Below, one piece after another: positions 16,736 to 24,577 of a DNA stretch of 64,000 nucleotides (within the stretch, counting starts at the first letter, position 1; every line of letters begins with the position of its first letter). The translations under genes were made by a program, and so were the position numbers. The notes under the pieces were generated by a model. It had not been told where the DNA came from. It saw only the letters and a program-made list of their open reading frames with translations, and searched no databases. The stretch is from Shewanella zhangzhouensis (GTDB lineage: Bacteria; Pseudomonadota; Gammaproteobacteria; Enterobacterales; Shewanellaceae): the NCBI RefSeq assembly GCF_019457615.1, contig NZ_CP080414.1:3731501-3795500 (forward strand), written 5' to 3'.

Positions 16736-16764
16736 TTCTGCCTGGACCTGCTCGTGGTTATAAT
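16736..16764 (+). promoter_or_regulatory. Candidate promoter for yheT
   Basis: A perfect TATAAT (16759-16764) with a weak -35 TTCTGC (16736-16741) at 17-base spacing, 48 bases before the yheT ATG. Confidence 0.4.
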
Positions 16765-16812
16765 GGCTCAAATTAAACATACGTTTTATTTCAGGGCAAC
16801 CCTTTCCAGCCG

Positions 16813-17790
16813 ATGACTTCCCAATTCACGCCTCCCTGGTGGGCCAAGAGCCCCCACATACAAACCATATTGCCGGTGCTGACCAAGCGCCCCACACCAG
16901 CGCTTGGCCGTGAACGCCTGGAGTTGGAGGACGGTGACTTTCTCGATTTGGATTGGCTGGGCCAGCCCGATGAGGGCAAGCCAATAGTGATGGCCATACA
17001 TGGTCTGGAAGGCAGTGCCCGCTCCCACTACGCCAGCAGACTCTTGCATGCCTGTGAGGCCCGTGGGCTTGCTGCCGTTGTGCATCACCATCGCAGCTGC
17101 TCCGGTGAGTCCAATCGTTTGCCGCGCTCCTACCACAGTGGCGATACCCAGGATATCGCCCACAGCATTAAACACATTCGTGCCCGCTATCCAAACAGCC
17201 CCATACTGGCTGTGGGTTACAGTCTGGGCGGTAATGTCCTTGGCAAATTTTTGGGCGAGCAACAAGGCGACAGCCCCATCAGCCGTGCCGTGGTAGTGTC
17301 GGCGCCACTGCGCCTTGCTGCCTGTGCCAAGCGCCTGGAAAAAGGCTTCTCCCGGGTATATCAGTCATATCTCATTCGTCAATTGCAGGCCAAGCTTGCC
17401 TTTAAAGTCACAGACGCCCGCCTTGGGCCGGCCATGCCGGTTCACGCCCATGAAGTGACACAACTCTCTACCTTTTATGACTTCGATGACAAGGTCACGG
17501 CGCCACTGCACGGTTTCACCGATGTGCACGACTACTATGACAGAGCCAGTGGTCTGCCGTTTTTGAGCAGCATTACCACCCCCACCCTGGTGCTCCATGC
17601 CGCAGATGACCCCTTTATGACCGACGCAGTCATCCCCCGCGCCGATGAACTTTCCAGCGCCGTGGAATATGAGCTCAACCGCTACGGCGGCCACGTGGGC
17701 TTTATCGATGGTGGCAGCCCATGGCGGCCGCAGTTTTACCTTGAGCGGCGTATCCTGGACTTTTTGCAGGCTGTGCCTTCATCAAAATAA
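16813..17790 (+). CDS. yheT: YheT-type alpha/beta hydrolase
   Basis: 325-residue hydrolase of the AB-hydrolase YheT/ABHD1-3 family. The nucleophile elbow is GYSLGGNVLGKF (Ser near 137), with HGLEGS at the oxyanion region (about 59-64), Asp in LHAADDPFM and His in RYGGHVGFID. Physiological substrate unknown; lipid or ester hydrolysis is assumed for the family. It forms an operon with yheU 9 bases downstream and then prkB, as in E. coli. Confidence 0.92.
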   Translation: MTSQFTPPWWAKSPHIQTILPVLTKRPTPALGRERLELEDGDFLDLDWLGQPDEGKPIVMAIHGLEGSARSHYASRLLHACEARGLAAVVHHHRSCSGESNRLPRSYHSGDTQDIAHSIKHIRARYPNSPILAVGYSLGGNVLGKFLGEQQGDSPISRAVVVSAPLRLAACAKRLEKGFSRVYQSYLIRQLQAKLAFKVTDARLGPAMPVHAHEVTQLSTFYDFDDKVTAPLHGFTDVHDYYDRASGLPFLSSITTPTLVLHAADDPFMTDAVIPRADELSSAVEYELNRYGGHVGFIDGGSPWRPQFYLERRILDFLQAVPSSK

Positions 17791-17799
17791 GGACAGCCT

Positions 17800-18051
17800 A
17801 TGCTTATTCCCTACGACGCCTTAAGCCAATTGCCGGCCGATACCCTGAATAACCTTATCCGTGAATACCTGCTGACCCAGGTGGAAGATGGCGGATTTGA
17901 CGGTTTGGGAGAAGGTCATCTCGACGAGGCCATTGCCCGCTGCAAAGTGCTGCTCAAGCGCGGTGAGCTGGTAGTGGAGTATTCCGAAGACAACGACAGC
18001 GTTGGGATTCGTCATAAAAGCAGCCTGCCGTCACAGCAATCCCAAGACTGA
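17800..18051 (+). CDS. yheU: YheU family protein
   Basis: 83 residues; MLIPYDALSQLPADTLNNLIREYLLTQ is a recognisable YheU start (residues 1-27), followed by an acidic EDGGFDGL region. Small cytoplasmic protein of unknown function, in the yheT-yheU-prkB order of E. coli. Confidence 0.9.
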   Translation: MLIPYDALSQLPADTLNNLIREYLLTQVEDGGFDGLGEGHLDEAIARCKVLLKRGELVVEYSEDNDSVGIRHKSSLPSQQSQD

Positions 18052-18080
18052 CAGCCGACTATTGACCCGAAGCAGTCCGA

Positions 18081-18112
18081 GCCCGTATAACTAACGGGCC
18101 CGCATTTTTATC
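18081..18112 (+). terminator. Possible weak terminator between yheU and prkB
   Basis: GCCCG (18081-18085) pairs with CGGGC (18095-18099), then ATTTTTAT. Short stem; prkB may still be read from yheT. Confidence 0.35.
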
Positions 18113-18140
18113 AAAATTTTTTAACATTTCAGGAAGTGCC

Positions 18141-19028
18141 ATGTCTGCCAAGTATCCCATCATTGCAGTTACCGGGTCATCCGGCGCCGGGACCACGACG
18201 ACAACCACGGCGTTTAACCATATCTTCCGCCAACTTGATATCAATGCGGCCTATGTGGAAGGCGACAGCTTTCACCGCTATACCCGGGCAGAAATGGAAG
18301 TGATGATCCGCAAGGCCAAGGCCGAGAATCGGGACATCAGTTATTTTGGCCCCGAGGCCAATGATTTTGGCCGCCTGGAAAAGTGTTTTGCCGATTACAG
18401 CGCCACCGGCCAGGGTGAGACCCGCAGTTACCTGCACACCTTCGATGAAGCCGTGCCATACAACCAAATGCCCGGCACCTTCACCCAGTGGCGCCCGCTG
18501 CCCGCCGACACCGACATGCTGTTTTATGAAGGCCTGCACGGCGGTGTGGTGACCAATGAGCACAATGTGGCAGAACACGTTGACCTGCTGATTGGCATGG
18601 TGCCCATCGTCAACCTGGAGTGGATCCAAAAAATCATCCGCGACACCTCAGAGCGAGGCCACAGTCGCGAGAAAGTGATGAACTCCATCGTGCGTTCCAT
18701 GGATGATTACATCAACCATATGACGCCGCAGTTTTCCCGCACCCACATCAACTTTCAGCGGGTGCCCACGGTGGACACCTCCAACCCCTTTTCGGCTAAA
18801 GCCATTCCAAGCCTCGACGAAAGCTTTGTGGTGATCCGTTTTCGCGGCATCAACAATGTGGACTTTCCCTACTATCTGTCGATGCTGCAGGGCAGCTTTA
18901 TGTCGCGAATGAACACCATGGTGGTTCCCGGCGGCAAGATGTCGCTGGCCATGGAGCTTATCCTGACACCGCTTATCAAGGCGCTGAAAGAAAAGCGCGA
19001 AGCCCTGCATAACGGTGATAACTGTTAA
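18141..19028 (+). CDS. prkB: Phosphoribulokinase-like protein PrkB
   Basis: 295 residues of the phosphoribulokinase/uridine kinase family, with P-loop GSSGAGTTTTT near residue 12 and FYEGLHGGV Walker B-type segment. In organisms without a Calvin cycle, as expected here, its true role is unknown. Family length and the yheU-prkB-(yhfA)-crp neighbourhood match E. coli. A 285-base spacer with structured repeats separates it from the convergent TPR-like gene. Confidence 0.92.
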   Translation: MSAKYPIIAVTGSSGAGTTTTTTAFNHIFRQLDINAAYVEGDSFHRYTRAEMEVMIRKAKAENRDISYFGPEANDFGRLEKCFADYSATGQGETRSYLHTFDEAVPYNQMPGTFTQWRPLPADTDMLFYEGLHGGVVTNEHNVAEHVDLLIGMVPIVNLEWIQKIIRDTSERGHSREKVMNSIVRSMDDYINHMTPQFSRTHINFQRVPTVDTSNPFSAKAIPSLDESFVVIRFRGINNVDFPYYLSMLQGSFMSRMNTMVVPGGKMSLAMELILTPLIKALKEKREALHNGDNC

Positions 19029-19090
19029 CCGTCAGCATGAACGTAAAAATTTTACTTTTAACTGTGATTTCAGCTTCTATTAAGTGACAC

Positions 19091-19138
19091 CAACTATCCT
19101 GTGTCTCGTCGGAATTTCAGGCGAAATAACGATAGTTG
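19091..19138. other. Inverted repeat CAACTATC / GATAGTTG
   Basis: CAACTATC (19091-19098) is the exact reverse complement of GATAGTTG (19131-19138). Its right arm overlaps the start of the longer inverted repeat that follows, so the two structures would compete. Confidence 0.5.
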
Positions 19139-19196
19139 ACATACTCTTGGGAGTGGATTCCCCCATCTTGATCTGTTCGCTCCCTTGAGTATGTCA
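19137..19196. other. Long inverted repeat, possible structured RNA or mobile-element relic
   Basis: TGACATACTC-TT-GGGAG (19137-19153) and CTCCC-TT-GAGTATGTCA (19180-19196) pair over 15 bp with one symmetric T-T mismatch pair; loop 26 bases. No poly-T follows directly. Not recognised as a named element. Confidence 0.6.
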
Positions 19197-19267
19197 GCGA
19201 CCCCAACCTACTTTTTTCCGTTGCTCACCCTTCTTTTTTACGTGTCAGGCCATTTGTTCTGACCCAA

Positions 19268-19298
19268 TAAAAAACCCGGACTTTGCCGGGCTTTCTTT
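19268..19298. terminator. Bidirectional terminator between prkB and the TPR/Sel1 gene
   Basis: Stem AACCCGG / CCGGGCT with loop ACTTTG; A-run on the left and T-rich tract on the right, so stronger on the minus strand for the downstream convergent gene. Confidence 0.75.
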
Positions 19299-19313
19299 TA
19301 TCTACTGATTGCA

Positions 19314-20090
19314 TCAGGGCTGAAGTGGGATCACTTCGCGGTAGGGTTTCCCCTGCTGATAATGTTGCAGCCGCTGATGAAACTCTTCCGCCTTGATATC
19401 GGCCTGCTTTTTCAGCTCCAGTGCCGAGATGGCTTTCTCCTGCACGGCGACGGCGCGGTTGAAGTCGCCCTGCTCCGCATAGGCGGCCGCCAGATTATCC
19501 AGATTGGTTGGGTCATTGGCATCGTTTTCCAGCAGTTTCAGCGCCAGACTGACTGCTTTATTACCATCACGGTAACGGGCCTCGGGACAGGTCGCCAATA
19601 TCCAGGCCACGTTGCCAAGAGATACTTCATCTCCCACCAGCTGGAACTGCTCCACCGCCCGGCCGCAATTGCGCTCTACCCCATCACCACCGGCGGCATA
19701 AATAAAACCGAGGCGAAAATTGGCCCAGCGCTCGCCCCGCAGGCTCATTTGCAAATACCAATGTTCGGCTTCGGCGAGATTGCGATCTACCAGCTGGCCT
19801 TCAAAGCGTAAGTCGGCCAGTGTCTGCTGCGCCTTGGCGTGTCCCTGACTGGCTGCACGGCCAATCCATTCCAGCCCGAGTTCAGGCGACTTATCCACGT
19901 AACGGCCTGAGACATACATCAGCCCCAGCAAAAACTGCGCATCGGCATCATCCTGCACCGCACGCATCTCAATGTGCAACAACTTACCTGCAGCCTGGTC
20001 GCTATCGGGTCTGGGCAATGAAAACGCCTGGGCCGACCCCATATTCAACAACAGCACGGTGGCCGCAGTCACAACTTGCCAGTACTTCAC
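19314..20090 (-). CDS. Exported Sel1/TPR-repeat protein
   Basis: 258 residues from GTG 20090. A signal peptide (VVTAATVLLLNMGSAQA) is followed by Sel1-like repeats (DAQFLLGLMYVSGRYVDKSPELG; AKAQQTLADLRFEGQLVDRNLA; NFRLGFIYAAGGDGVERN) and TPR-like helices towards the C-terminus. Such proteins act as periplasmic scaffolds; no enzymatic motif is seen. GTG 20090 is chosen because GGAG lies 7 bases upstream; an ATG at 20117 lies 9 codons further out. It takes the place of yhfA between prkB and crp. Confidence 0.82.
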   Translation of the reverse strand: MKYWQVVTAATVLLLNMGSAQAFSLPRPDSDQAAGKLLHIEMRAVQDDADAQFLLGLMYVSGRYVDKSPELGLEWIGRAASQGHAKAQQTLADLRFEGQLVDRNLAEAEHWYLQMSLRGERWANFRLGFIYAAGGDGVERNCGRAVEQFQLVGDEVSLGNVAWILATCPEARYRDGNKAVSLALKLLENDANDPTNLDNLAAAYAEQGDFNRAVAVQEKAISALELKKQADIKAEEFHQRLQHYQQGKPYREVIPLQP

Positions 20091-20314
20091 AACTTGGCTC
20101 CTTATGCAATTTCCCATGAGTTAGCCAGAAAACCCCCGTTATGTCGAGTATCAAAAGGTACCGCCAACCTGACCAGTCCGCCATGATATCGGGCTATTGA
20201 CCTCTATTCATGATGACGTATGTTAAAAACAAAAGGCAGCTCACAAATCGGCAACAGCAGATGTGACCAGGTCGGCAGACTGGCCGATTATCCAAAGGTC
20301 CCATGCGGTATTTG

Positions 20315-20342
20315 TTGACATGACCGGGCAAAGCACCAAAAT
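20315..20342 (+). promoter_or_regulatory. Candidate crp promoter
   Basis: A perfect -35 TTGACA (20315-20320) with CAAAAT (20337-20342) 16 bases downstream. The leader to crp would be about 135 bases. The rest of the 20118-20483 gap shows no gene. Confidence 0.35.
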
Positions 20343-20357
20343 AAACCATTAATTTTG

Positions 20358-20375
20358 ATGTGTAATTGCGTACAT
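20358..20375 (+). promoter_or_regulatory. Possible CRP-binding site in the crp leader
   Basis: ATGTGTAATTGCGTACAT keeps the TGTGA-N6-TCACA spacing (TGTGT-N6-GTACA) with two or three mismatches. crp autoregulation is known in other gammaproteobacteria; here it is inferred. Confidence 0.35.
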
Positions 20376-20483
20376 TCGATTGTTCTGAATTTCGATCTGC
20401 ATCATGGTTTGACCAGGCACGTTGACGTAGAATGCTTATTTAGAACGACCTTACTTAAGTTTTTTCATGCGAGGAACACGGGC

Positions 20484-21119
20484 ATGGCACTCATTGGCAA
20501 ACCGAAACCCGATCCAACTCTGGAATGGTTTTTATCCCACTGTCATATTCACAAGTATCCGGCCAAGAGCACTCTGATCCACGCCGGTGAAGACTCAGAC
20601 ACCCTCTACTACATAGTAAAAGGCTCCGTCGCAGTGCTTATCAAGGACGAGGAAGGCAAGGAAATGATCCTCTCCTACCTCAACCAGGGCGACTTTATCG
20701 GCGAACTGGGCCTGTTTGAAGAGCAAGCCGAACGTACCGCATGGGTCCGCGCCAAGCAGGCTTGTGAAATTGCTGAAATTTCTTACAAGAAATTCAAGCA
20801 ACTTATCCAGGTTAACCCTGAGATCCTGATGAAGCTTGCGGCCCAGATGTCCGTCCGTTTGCAAAGCACCAGCCAGAAAGTGGGCGATTTGGCCTTCCTG
20901 GATGTAGCCGGACGCATTGCCCAGACACTGCTGCATCTGGCCCGTCAGCCAGACGCCATGACCCACCCAGACGGCATGCAAATCAAAATCACCCGTCAGG
21001 AAATTGGTCAGATTGTTGGCTGCTCCCGCGAAACCGTGGGCCGCATCCTGAAAATGCTTGAAGAACAAAATCTTATCCAAGCACACGGCAAAACTATCGT
21101 GGTGTACGGCACCCGCTAA
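20484..21119 (+). CDS. crp: cAMP receptor protein
   Basis: 211 residues, close to E. coli CRP over its whole length: cyclic-nucleotide-binding domain with FIGELGLFEE and RTAWVRAKQACE (phosphate-binding pocket), and C-terminal helix-turn-helix ITRQEIGQIVGCSRETVGRILKM with the RETVGR recognition helix. The global regulator of carbon use in enterics; in Shewanella it is known to control anaerobic respiration genes, including cytochromes. ATG 20484 follows GAGGA at suitable distance; the open frame continues upstream without family similarity. Confidence 0.96.
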   Translation: MALIGKPKPDPTLEWFLSHCHIHKYPAKSTLIHAGEDSDTLYYIVKGSVAVLIKDEEGKEMILSYLNQGDFIGELGLFEEQAERTAWVRAKQACEIAEISYKKFKQLIQVNPEILMKLAAQMSVRLQSTSQKVGDLAFLDVAGRIAQTLLHLARQPDAMTHPDGMQIKITRQEIGQIVGCSRETVGRILKMLEEQNLIQAHGKTIVVYGTR

Positions 21120-21153
21120 CTCTGCCTTCAGCTTGTCTTAAGTCAGCTCCGGT

Positions 21154-21190
21154 AAAGTGGCTCCCGATCTATCCGGAGCCACTTTTTCTT
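21154..21190 (+). terminator. Rho-independent terminator after crp
   Basis: Perfect 11-bp stem AAAGTGGCTCC (21154-21164) / GGAGCCACTTT (21175-21185), then TTTCTT. Confidence 0.85.
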
Positions 21191-21202
21191 AGAGGAGCAT
21201 GT

Positions 21203-21547
21203 ATGTCGCGTTGGCTGCCATTAGGCATCATCCTTACATCCATGCTTCACCAGGGAGAGGTGGCTGCTTCGGTTGTCGAGCTTGAGCATTATCAGGCCAC
21301 GCAATTGGTCAGCTCAGGCCAGATCCTTTCCCTCGACGCTACCCTGCAGCGGGTCGCCGCACATTGCCAGGGTAAACTCCTTGATGCCCATCTGTTTCAA
21401 GAGGGTGACAAGTGGCGCTACGATTTGCAGTTTGGCCTCCAACGTGGTCAGATAATCCATCTGAGCGTGGATGCCGCCAGCGGTGAGCTCAATCCTGATT
21501 CCACTTTGCCGGACGAATGCAAAAACCATGAAACTGCTACTCGTTGA
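21203..21547 (+). CDS. Exported PepSY-like protein upstream of a two-component system
   Basis: 114 residues. Signal peptide to about residue 23 (ending VAAS), then a single domain with PepSY-like features (SLDATLQRVAAHCQGKLLDAHLF, YDLQFGLQRGQIIHLSVDAASGEL). Proteins of this kind are often encoded beside PhoP/QseB-type regulators in Shewanella and may sense periplasmic conditions, but the role is unknown. Its 3' end overlaps the response-regulator gene by 20 bases, indicating one transcript. Confidence 0.78.
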   Translation: MSRWLPLGIILTSMLHQGEVAASVVELEHYQATQLVSSGQILSLDATLQRVAAHCQGKLLDAHLFQEGDKWRYDLQFGLQRGQIIHLSVDAASGELNPDSTLPDECKNHETATR

Positions 21548-22202
21548 AGACAATGCCATGCTGGTCAAGGAGCTGCAAAAACAGCTCAAACAGGCCGGCT
21601 TTGTCACCGATGTAACCGATAAGGTCGTTGACGCCGATTATCTCATCAAAGAAACCCAATACGACTGTGTGATTCTGGACATTGGCCTCCCCGACGGCAA
21701 CGGCCTGACATTGCTTGAAAAATGGCGTACCGAGGGTATTCACACCCCCGTGATTATGCTCACCGCCCGCAGCCAGTGGCATGAGAAGGTGGAAGGTTTT
21801 AACGCCGGTGCCGATGACTACCTTGGCAAGCCTTTCCATGCACAGGAGCTGCTCGCCCGTATCCATGCGCTGATAAACCGCGCCCATGGCCGCCCTGCAA
21901 GCCCGGGTAAGCAGCTCAGCTACTCAGGTGTGGTACTGGATGAATCGCAGCAAACTGTGCAGGTAGGCGAGCAAGTCCATGAACTGACCGCCATGGAATT
22001 CAGACTGCTGAAAATTTTCCTGCTCTCGCCGAAAAAGCTGCTGTCCAAGGCCCAGCTTACCGACAAGCTCTATCAGTTTGACGATGAGAAAGAGAGCAAT
22101 GTGGTGGAGGTTTACGTGACCCACCTGCGTAAAAAACTCGGCAAGACCGCCATAGAAACCCGCCGCGGTCAGGGATATATCTTCCACGGCCTGGACGTAT
22201 GA
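21528..22202 (+). CDS. OmpR/PhoP-family response regulator
   Basis: 224 residues from ATG 21528 (MKLLLVEDNAML). Receiver domain with acidic pocket VEDN, phospho-acceptor Asp51 in DIGLPDGNG, Thr in MLTAR and Lys in LGKPFHAQ; the C-terminal winged helix ends THLRKKLGKTAIETRRGQGYIF. Closest in style to PhoP/QseB. The start is set by family alignment; the upstream frame is inside the PepSY gene. The stop overlaps the kinase start by 4 bases (ATGA). Confidence 0.92.
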   Translation: MKLLLVEDNAMLVKELQKQLKQAGFVTDVTDKVVDADYLIKETQYDCVILDIGLPDGNGLTLLEKWRTEGIHTPVIMLTARSQWHEKVEGFNAGADDYLGKPFHAQELLARIHALINRAHGRPASPGKQLSYSGVVLDESQQTVQVGEQVHELTAMEFRLLKIFLLSPKKLLSKAQLTDKLYQFDDEKESNVVEVYVTHLRKKLGKTAIETRRGQGYIFHGLDV

Positions 22203-23536
22203 TCTCAATCCGGGCCAAGCTGAGCCTGTGGTTAACCGGTCTGGTGATAGTCAGTACTATCATCGGACTGTTTTTGTTTGAGTCCATGCTCAGACAAGCC
22301 TTTCACGACTCCATCATCAACCGCCTGGAAGAAGACCTGGAACACGTTATACTCGCCACCCACATGCAGGATGGTAACATCGGCATAGACTCCTCCATGC
22401 TGTCCGGTTTTTATCGCCCGGCTTACTCGGGCCGCTACTACCAGCTGAACCTACCCGATGAGGTTATTCGCTCGCGCTCCCTGTGGGATCAGCAACTGGC
22501 CATCACGCCGCTGGCGCCCAGTGAAACCCGGGTGTGGCAGGCCCGCGGCCCCAAAAATCACGACATGCAGCTCCTCAGTGTGGGGCTTAAATCCCAGAAT
22601 GGCGAGATTCAGGCAACCCTCACCGTGGCCCAGGATTTGAGTATTGGCCGCAGGGTGTTCAGCGAGATTTATGGCACCAAGCTGATGGTCAATCTCGGCA
22701 TGCTGCTGGCCATGATAACGGGTATCTTCTTGGTATTGCGTCAGTCCTTCAAACCGCTGCGTAAGATTAAAGAAGCCCTGTCGCGCTTAAGAGACGGTGA
22801 CATCGACCGGCTGGCACTGGACAGCATTCCGGCCGAGCTGCATCCTCTGGCGGCCACCTACAACGAACTGTTGGAATACACGGGTAAGCAAATCGCCCGC
22901 AGCCGCAACAATCTGGGTAACTTAAGCCATGGTCTGAAAACCCCATTGGCGGTGATGCAACAGCAAGTGGAAACCCTGGGGCTCAGCGAGCCTGAAATGG
23001 CCGAAGCCATGCAGCAACAGCTGGATCTCATTCGCAAGATGATTGAGCGCAAGCTCGCAGCGGCCCGGGTCACAGGTGACATGCTGCCTGCGGCCCAGAT
23101 GCAGATCCCAAGGGATCTGGACAGCCTGACCAATACACTTCACAAGGTGCATCGCCACAAAGATATCCAATTTAGTATCGACATCGCCCGCGGCCTGCAC
23201 CGACTGCCCATTCACCGGGAAGATGGCATGGAACTGATTGGCAACCTGCTGGATAACGCCTGTAAATGGGCCAGAGGGGAAGTCTCACTGCGTCTCTATC
23301 CGTTGGATAATCGCCTGTGGCTCGATATCGAAGACGATGGCCCCGGCGTTGCCGACGATGCACTGACGCAGCTCACAGAACGTGGCAAACGCCTCGATGA
23401 GGCCGTGATGGGACATGGCATTGGCCTGTCCATAGTGAAAGAAATCTGCGAGCAGTATGAGCTGAAACTGGATTTCAGCCGTGGGGCGCGCCTTGGCGGC
23501 CTCAAAGTCAGCATAGGATTTGCGCTGACCTCCTGA
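22199..23536 (+). CDS. PhoQ/QseC-like sensor histidine kinase
   Basis: 445-residue inner-membrane kinase. Transmembrane segments at about 8-28 and 160-180 flank a periplasmic sensor domain of roughly 130 residues; HAMP linker follows (FKPLRKIKEALSRLRDGD). H-box GNLSHGLKTPLAV places the phosphorylated histidine at 244; N-box NLLDNACKWAR and G1 box DIEDDGPGVADD, G2 GHGIGLSIV are intact. Signal unknown. Cognate of the overlapping response regulator. Confidence 0.92.
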   Translation: MISIRAKLSLWLTGLVIVSTIIGLFLFESMLRQAFHDSIINRLEEDLEHVILATHMQDGNIGIDSSMLSGFYRPAYSGRYYQLNLPDEVIRSRSLWDQQLAITPLAPSETRVWQARGPKNHDMQLLSVGLKSQNGEIQATLTVAQDLSIGRRVFSEIYGTKLMVNLGMLLAMITGIFLVLRQSFKPLRKIKEALSRLRDGDIDRLALDSIPAELHPLAATYNELLEYTGKQIARSRNNLGNLSHGLKTPLAVMQQQVETLGLSEPEMAEAMQQQLDLIRKMIERKLAAARVTGDMLPAAQMQIPRDLDSLTNTLHKVHRHKDIQFSIDIARGLHRLPIHREDGMELIGNLLDNACKWARGEVSLRLYPLDNRLWLDIEDDGPGVADDALTQLTERGKRLDEAVMGHGIGLSIVKEICEQYELKLDFSRGARLGGLKVSIGFALTS

Positions 23537-23575
23537 TGGTCCGCCTGCGAACGAATGCTATACCTGCGCTCCAAA

Positions 23576-23605
23576 CAAAAATCCCGGCCAAGACCGGGAT
23601 TTTTG
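23576..23605. terminator. Bidirectional terminator after the kinase gene
   Basis: Stem AAAAATCCCGG / CCGGGATTTTT with loop CCAAGA; convergent with the DUF1338 gene. Confidence 0.9.
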
Positions 23606-23632
23606 TTGACTGACATAGGCCGTTGAAGCCTG

Positions 23633-24430
23633 TCAGTTGACGTTGGTGCTCTCGAAAATCTTGTCGGCGGAGGCCGCCACAAAGCCGGTGTAAAGCTCAC
23701 CATCGGCGTTGGGATAACGCAGGGCAAACTCGTAGAAACAGCTGGGTAGTTCAACGGTTTGGTCATCGAACGCCACCGGAATACGGTCGGCCATGGTAGA
23801 TGACTGCTCAAGCAGCTCAGCAGGCGAGCCTTTCACTTCACCTCCGACGCCGTTCAGTACGAAGTCGCCCTGTTTCAGGGTGTCATTCACTTCAAGGATG
23901 CTGGTGTAACCGGGCAAGTGGTTAATCGACACGGTAAAGTGGTTGGCGCGATAACCAAAGGCCGCCACCCAGGCCGCATACTCGCTCTCGGCCAGCAGCG
24001 TCTCGTAGGTGGCAAAGTCCACTTTCCAGTGGCGACCTGAATAGAGGAAGGTCTCAGCGCTGGTCGCCGCCACATCCACCTGCTCAACCATGTCTTTGAC
24101 TATGGCCTGCAACCGGGGGCTGAACTCTTCCACCAGCAGTTCAGAAATGAAGACCTTTGGCTGCGTGCTGTCGGGATGTTCGAAGTGCTTGGCGCGCAGC
24201 TTTTTCTTTTCAAAGTTGTAGTCGGCACAGGCGACATAGCCAAGCGCCTCAAAGTGCGCGGCCAATACATCCAGATTCACCTTGGGCAGGTTAAAGGTGC
24301 GCAGGGCAATATGGTCGTTGATGATGGCCTCGCCCTTGCCAAGCAGCGTGTGCACCTTGGCCGCAGACGGGGTCATTTCGATATAGTCCTGCCAGAGGGC
24401 GGCAAATAAAGCATTTACGTCAGTGTGCAT
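23633..24430 (-). CDS. DUF1338 family protein (2-oxoadipate dioxygenase/decarboxylase-like)
   Basis: 265 residues of the DUF1338 family. The early segment NDHIALRTFN supplies the first metal-ligand histidine of this glyoxalase-like fold; further metal ligands are expected in the C-terminal half (HFTVSINHL, and Glu in the PSCFYEFALR segment). The related Pseudomonas enzyme HglS converts 2-oxoadipate to 2-hydroxyglutarate in lysine breakdown, but that protein is much longer, so activity here is uncertain. It lies downstream of astD with a terminator between, so it may be expressed separately. Confidence 0.8.
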   Translation of the reverse strand: MHTDVNALFAALWQDYIEMTPSAAKVHTLLGKGEAIINDHIALRTFNLPKVNLDVLAAHFEALGYVACADYNFEKKKLRAKHFEHPDSTQPKVFISELLVEEFSPRLQAIVKDMVEQVDVAATSAETFLYSGRHWKVDFATYETLLAESEYAAWVAAFGYRANHFTVSINHLPGYTSILEVNDTLKQGDFVLNGVGGEVKGSPAELLEQSSTMADRIPVAFDDQTVELPSCFYEFALRYPNADGELYTGFVAASADKIFESTNVN

Positions 24431-24536
24431 CTATCACTCCTAAACCTCATCACAGTGGGCCTGTTCTGATATGAAGTCCCATGTGCCCGGTCTCCCGGAT
24501 GTTCAGTACGTCAGTGGTTTCAACAAATACCGCTTT

Positions 24537-24569
24537 AATAAAACGGCGTGTTGCCGAAGTAACACGCCG
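24537..24569 (-). terminator. Terminator after astD
   Basis: Read on the minus strand: CGGCGTGTT / AACACGCCG 9-bp stem with an 8-base loop containing TTCGG, followed by TTTTATT. Confidence 0.8.
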
Positions 24570-24577
24570 CTGATGTT

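Noticed and set aside
19137..19196. Integron attC site or IS200/IS605 end
   Set aside because: No integrase, cassette, or TnpA gene nearby and no clear R/L core pattern; kept only as an unnamed inverted repeat.
23609..23637. Second terminator at the DUF1338 gene end
   Set aside because: The inverted repeat (ACTGACA..GGC / GCC..TGTCAGT) has a bulge and no T-run on the coding strand; the neighbouring hairpin at 23576-23605 explains termination.
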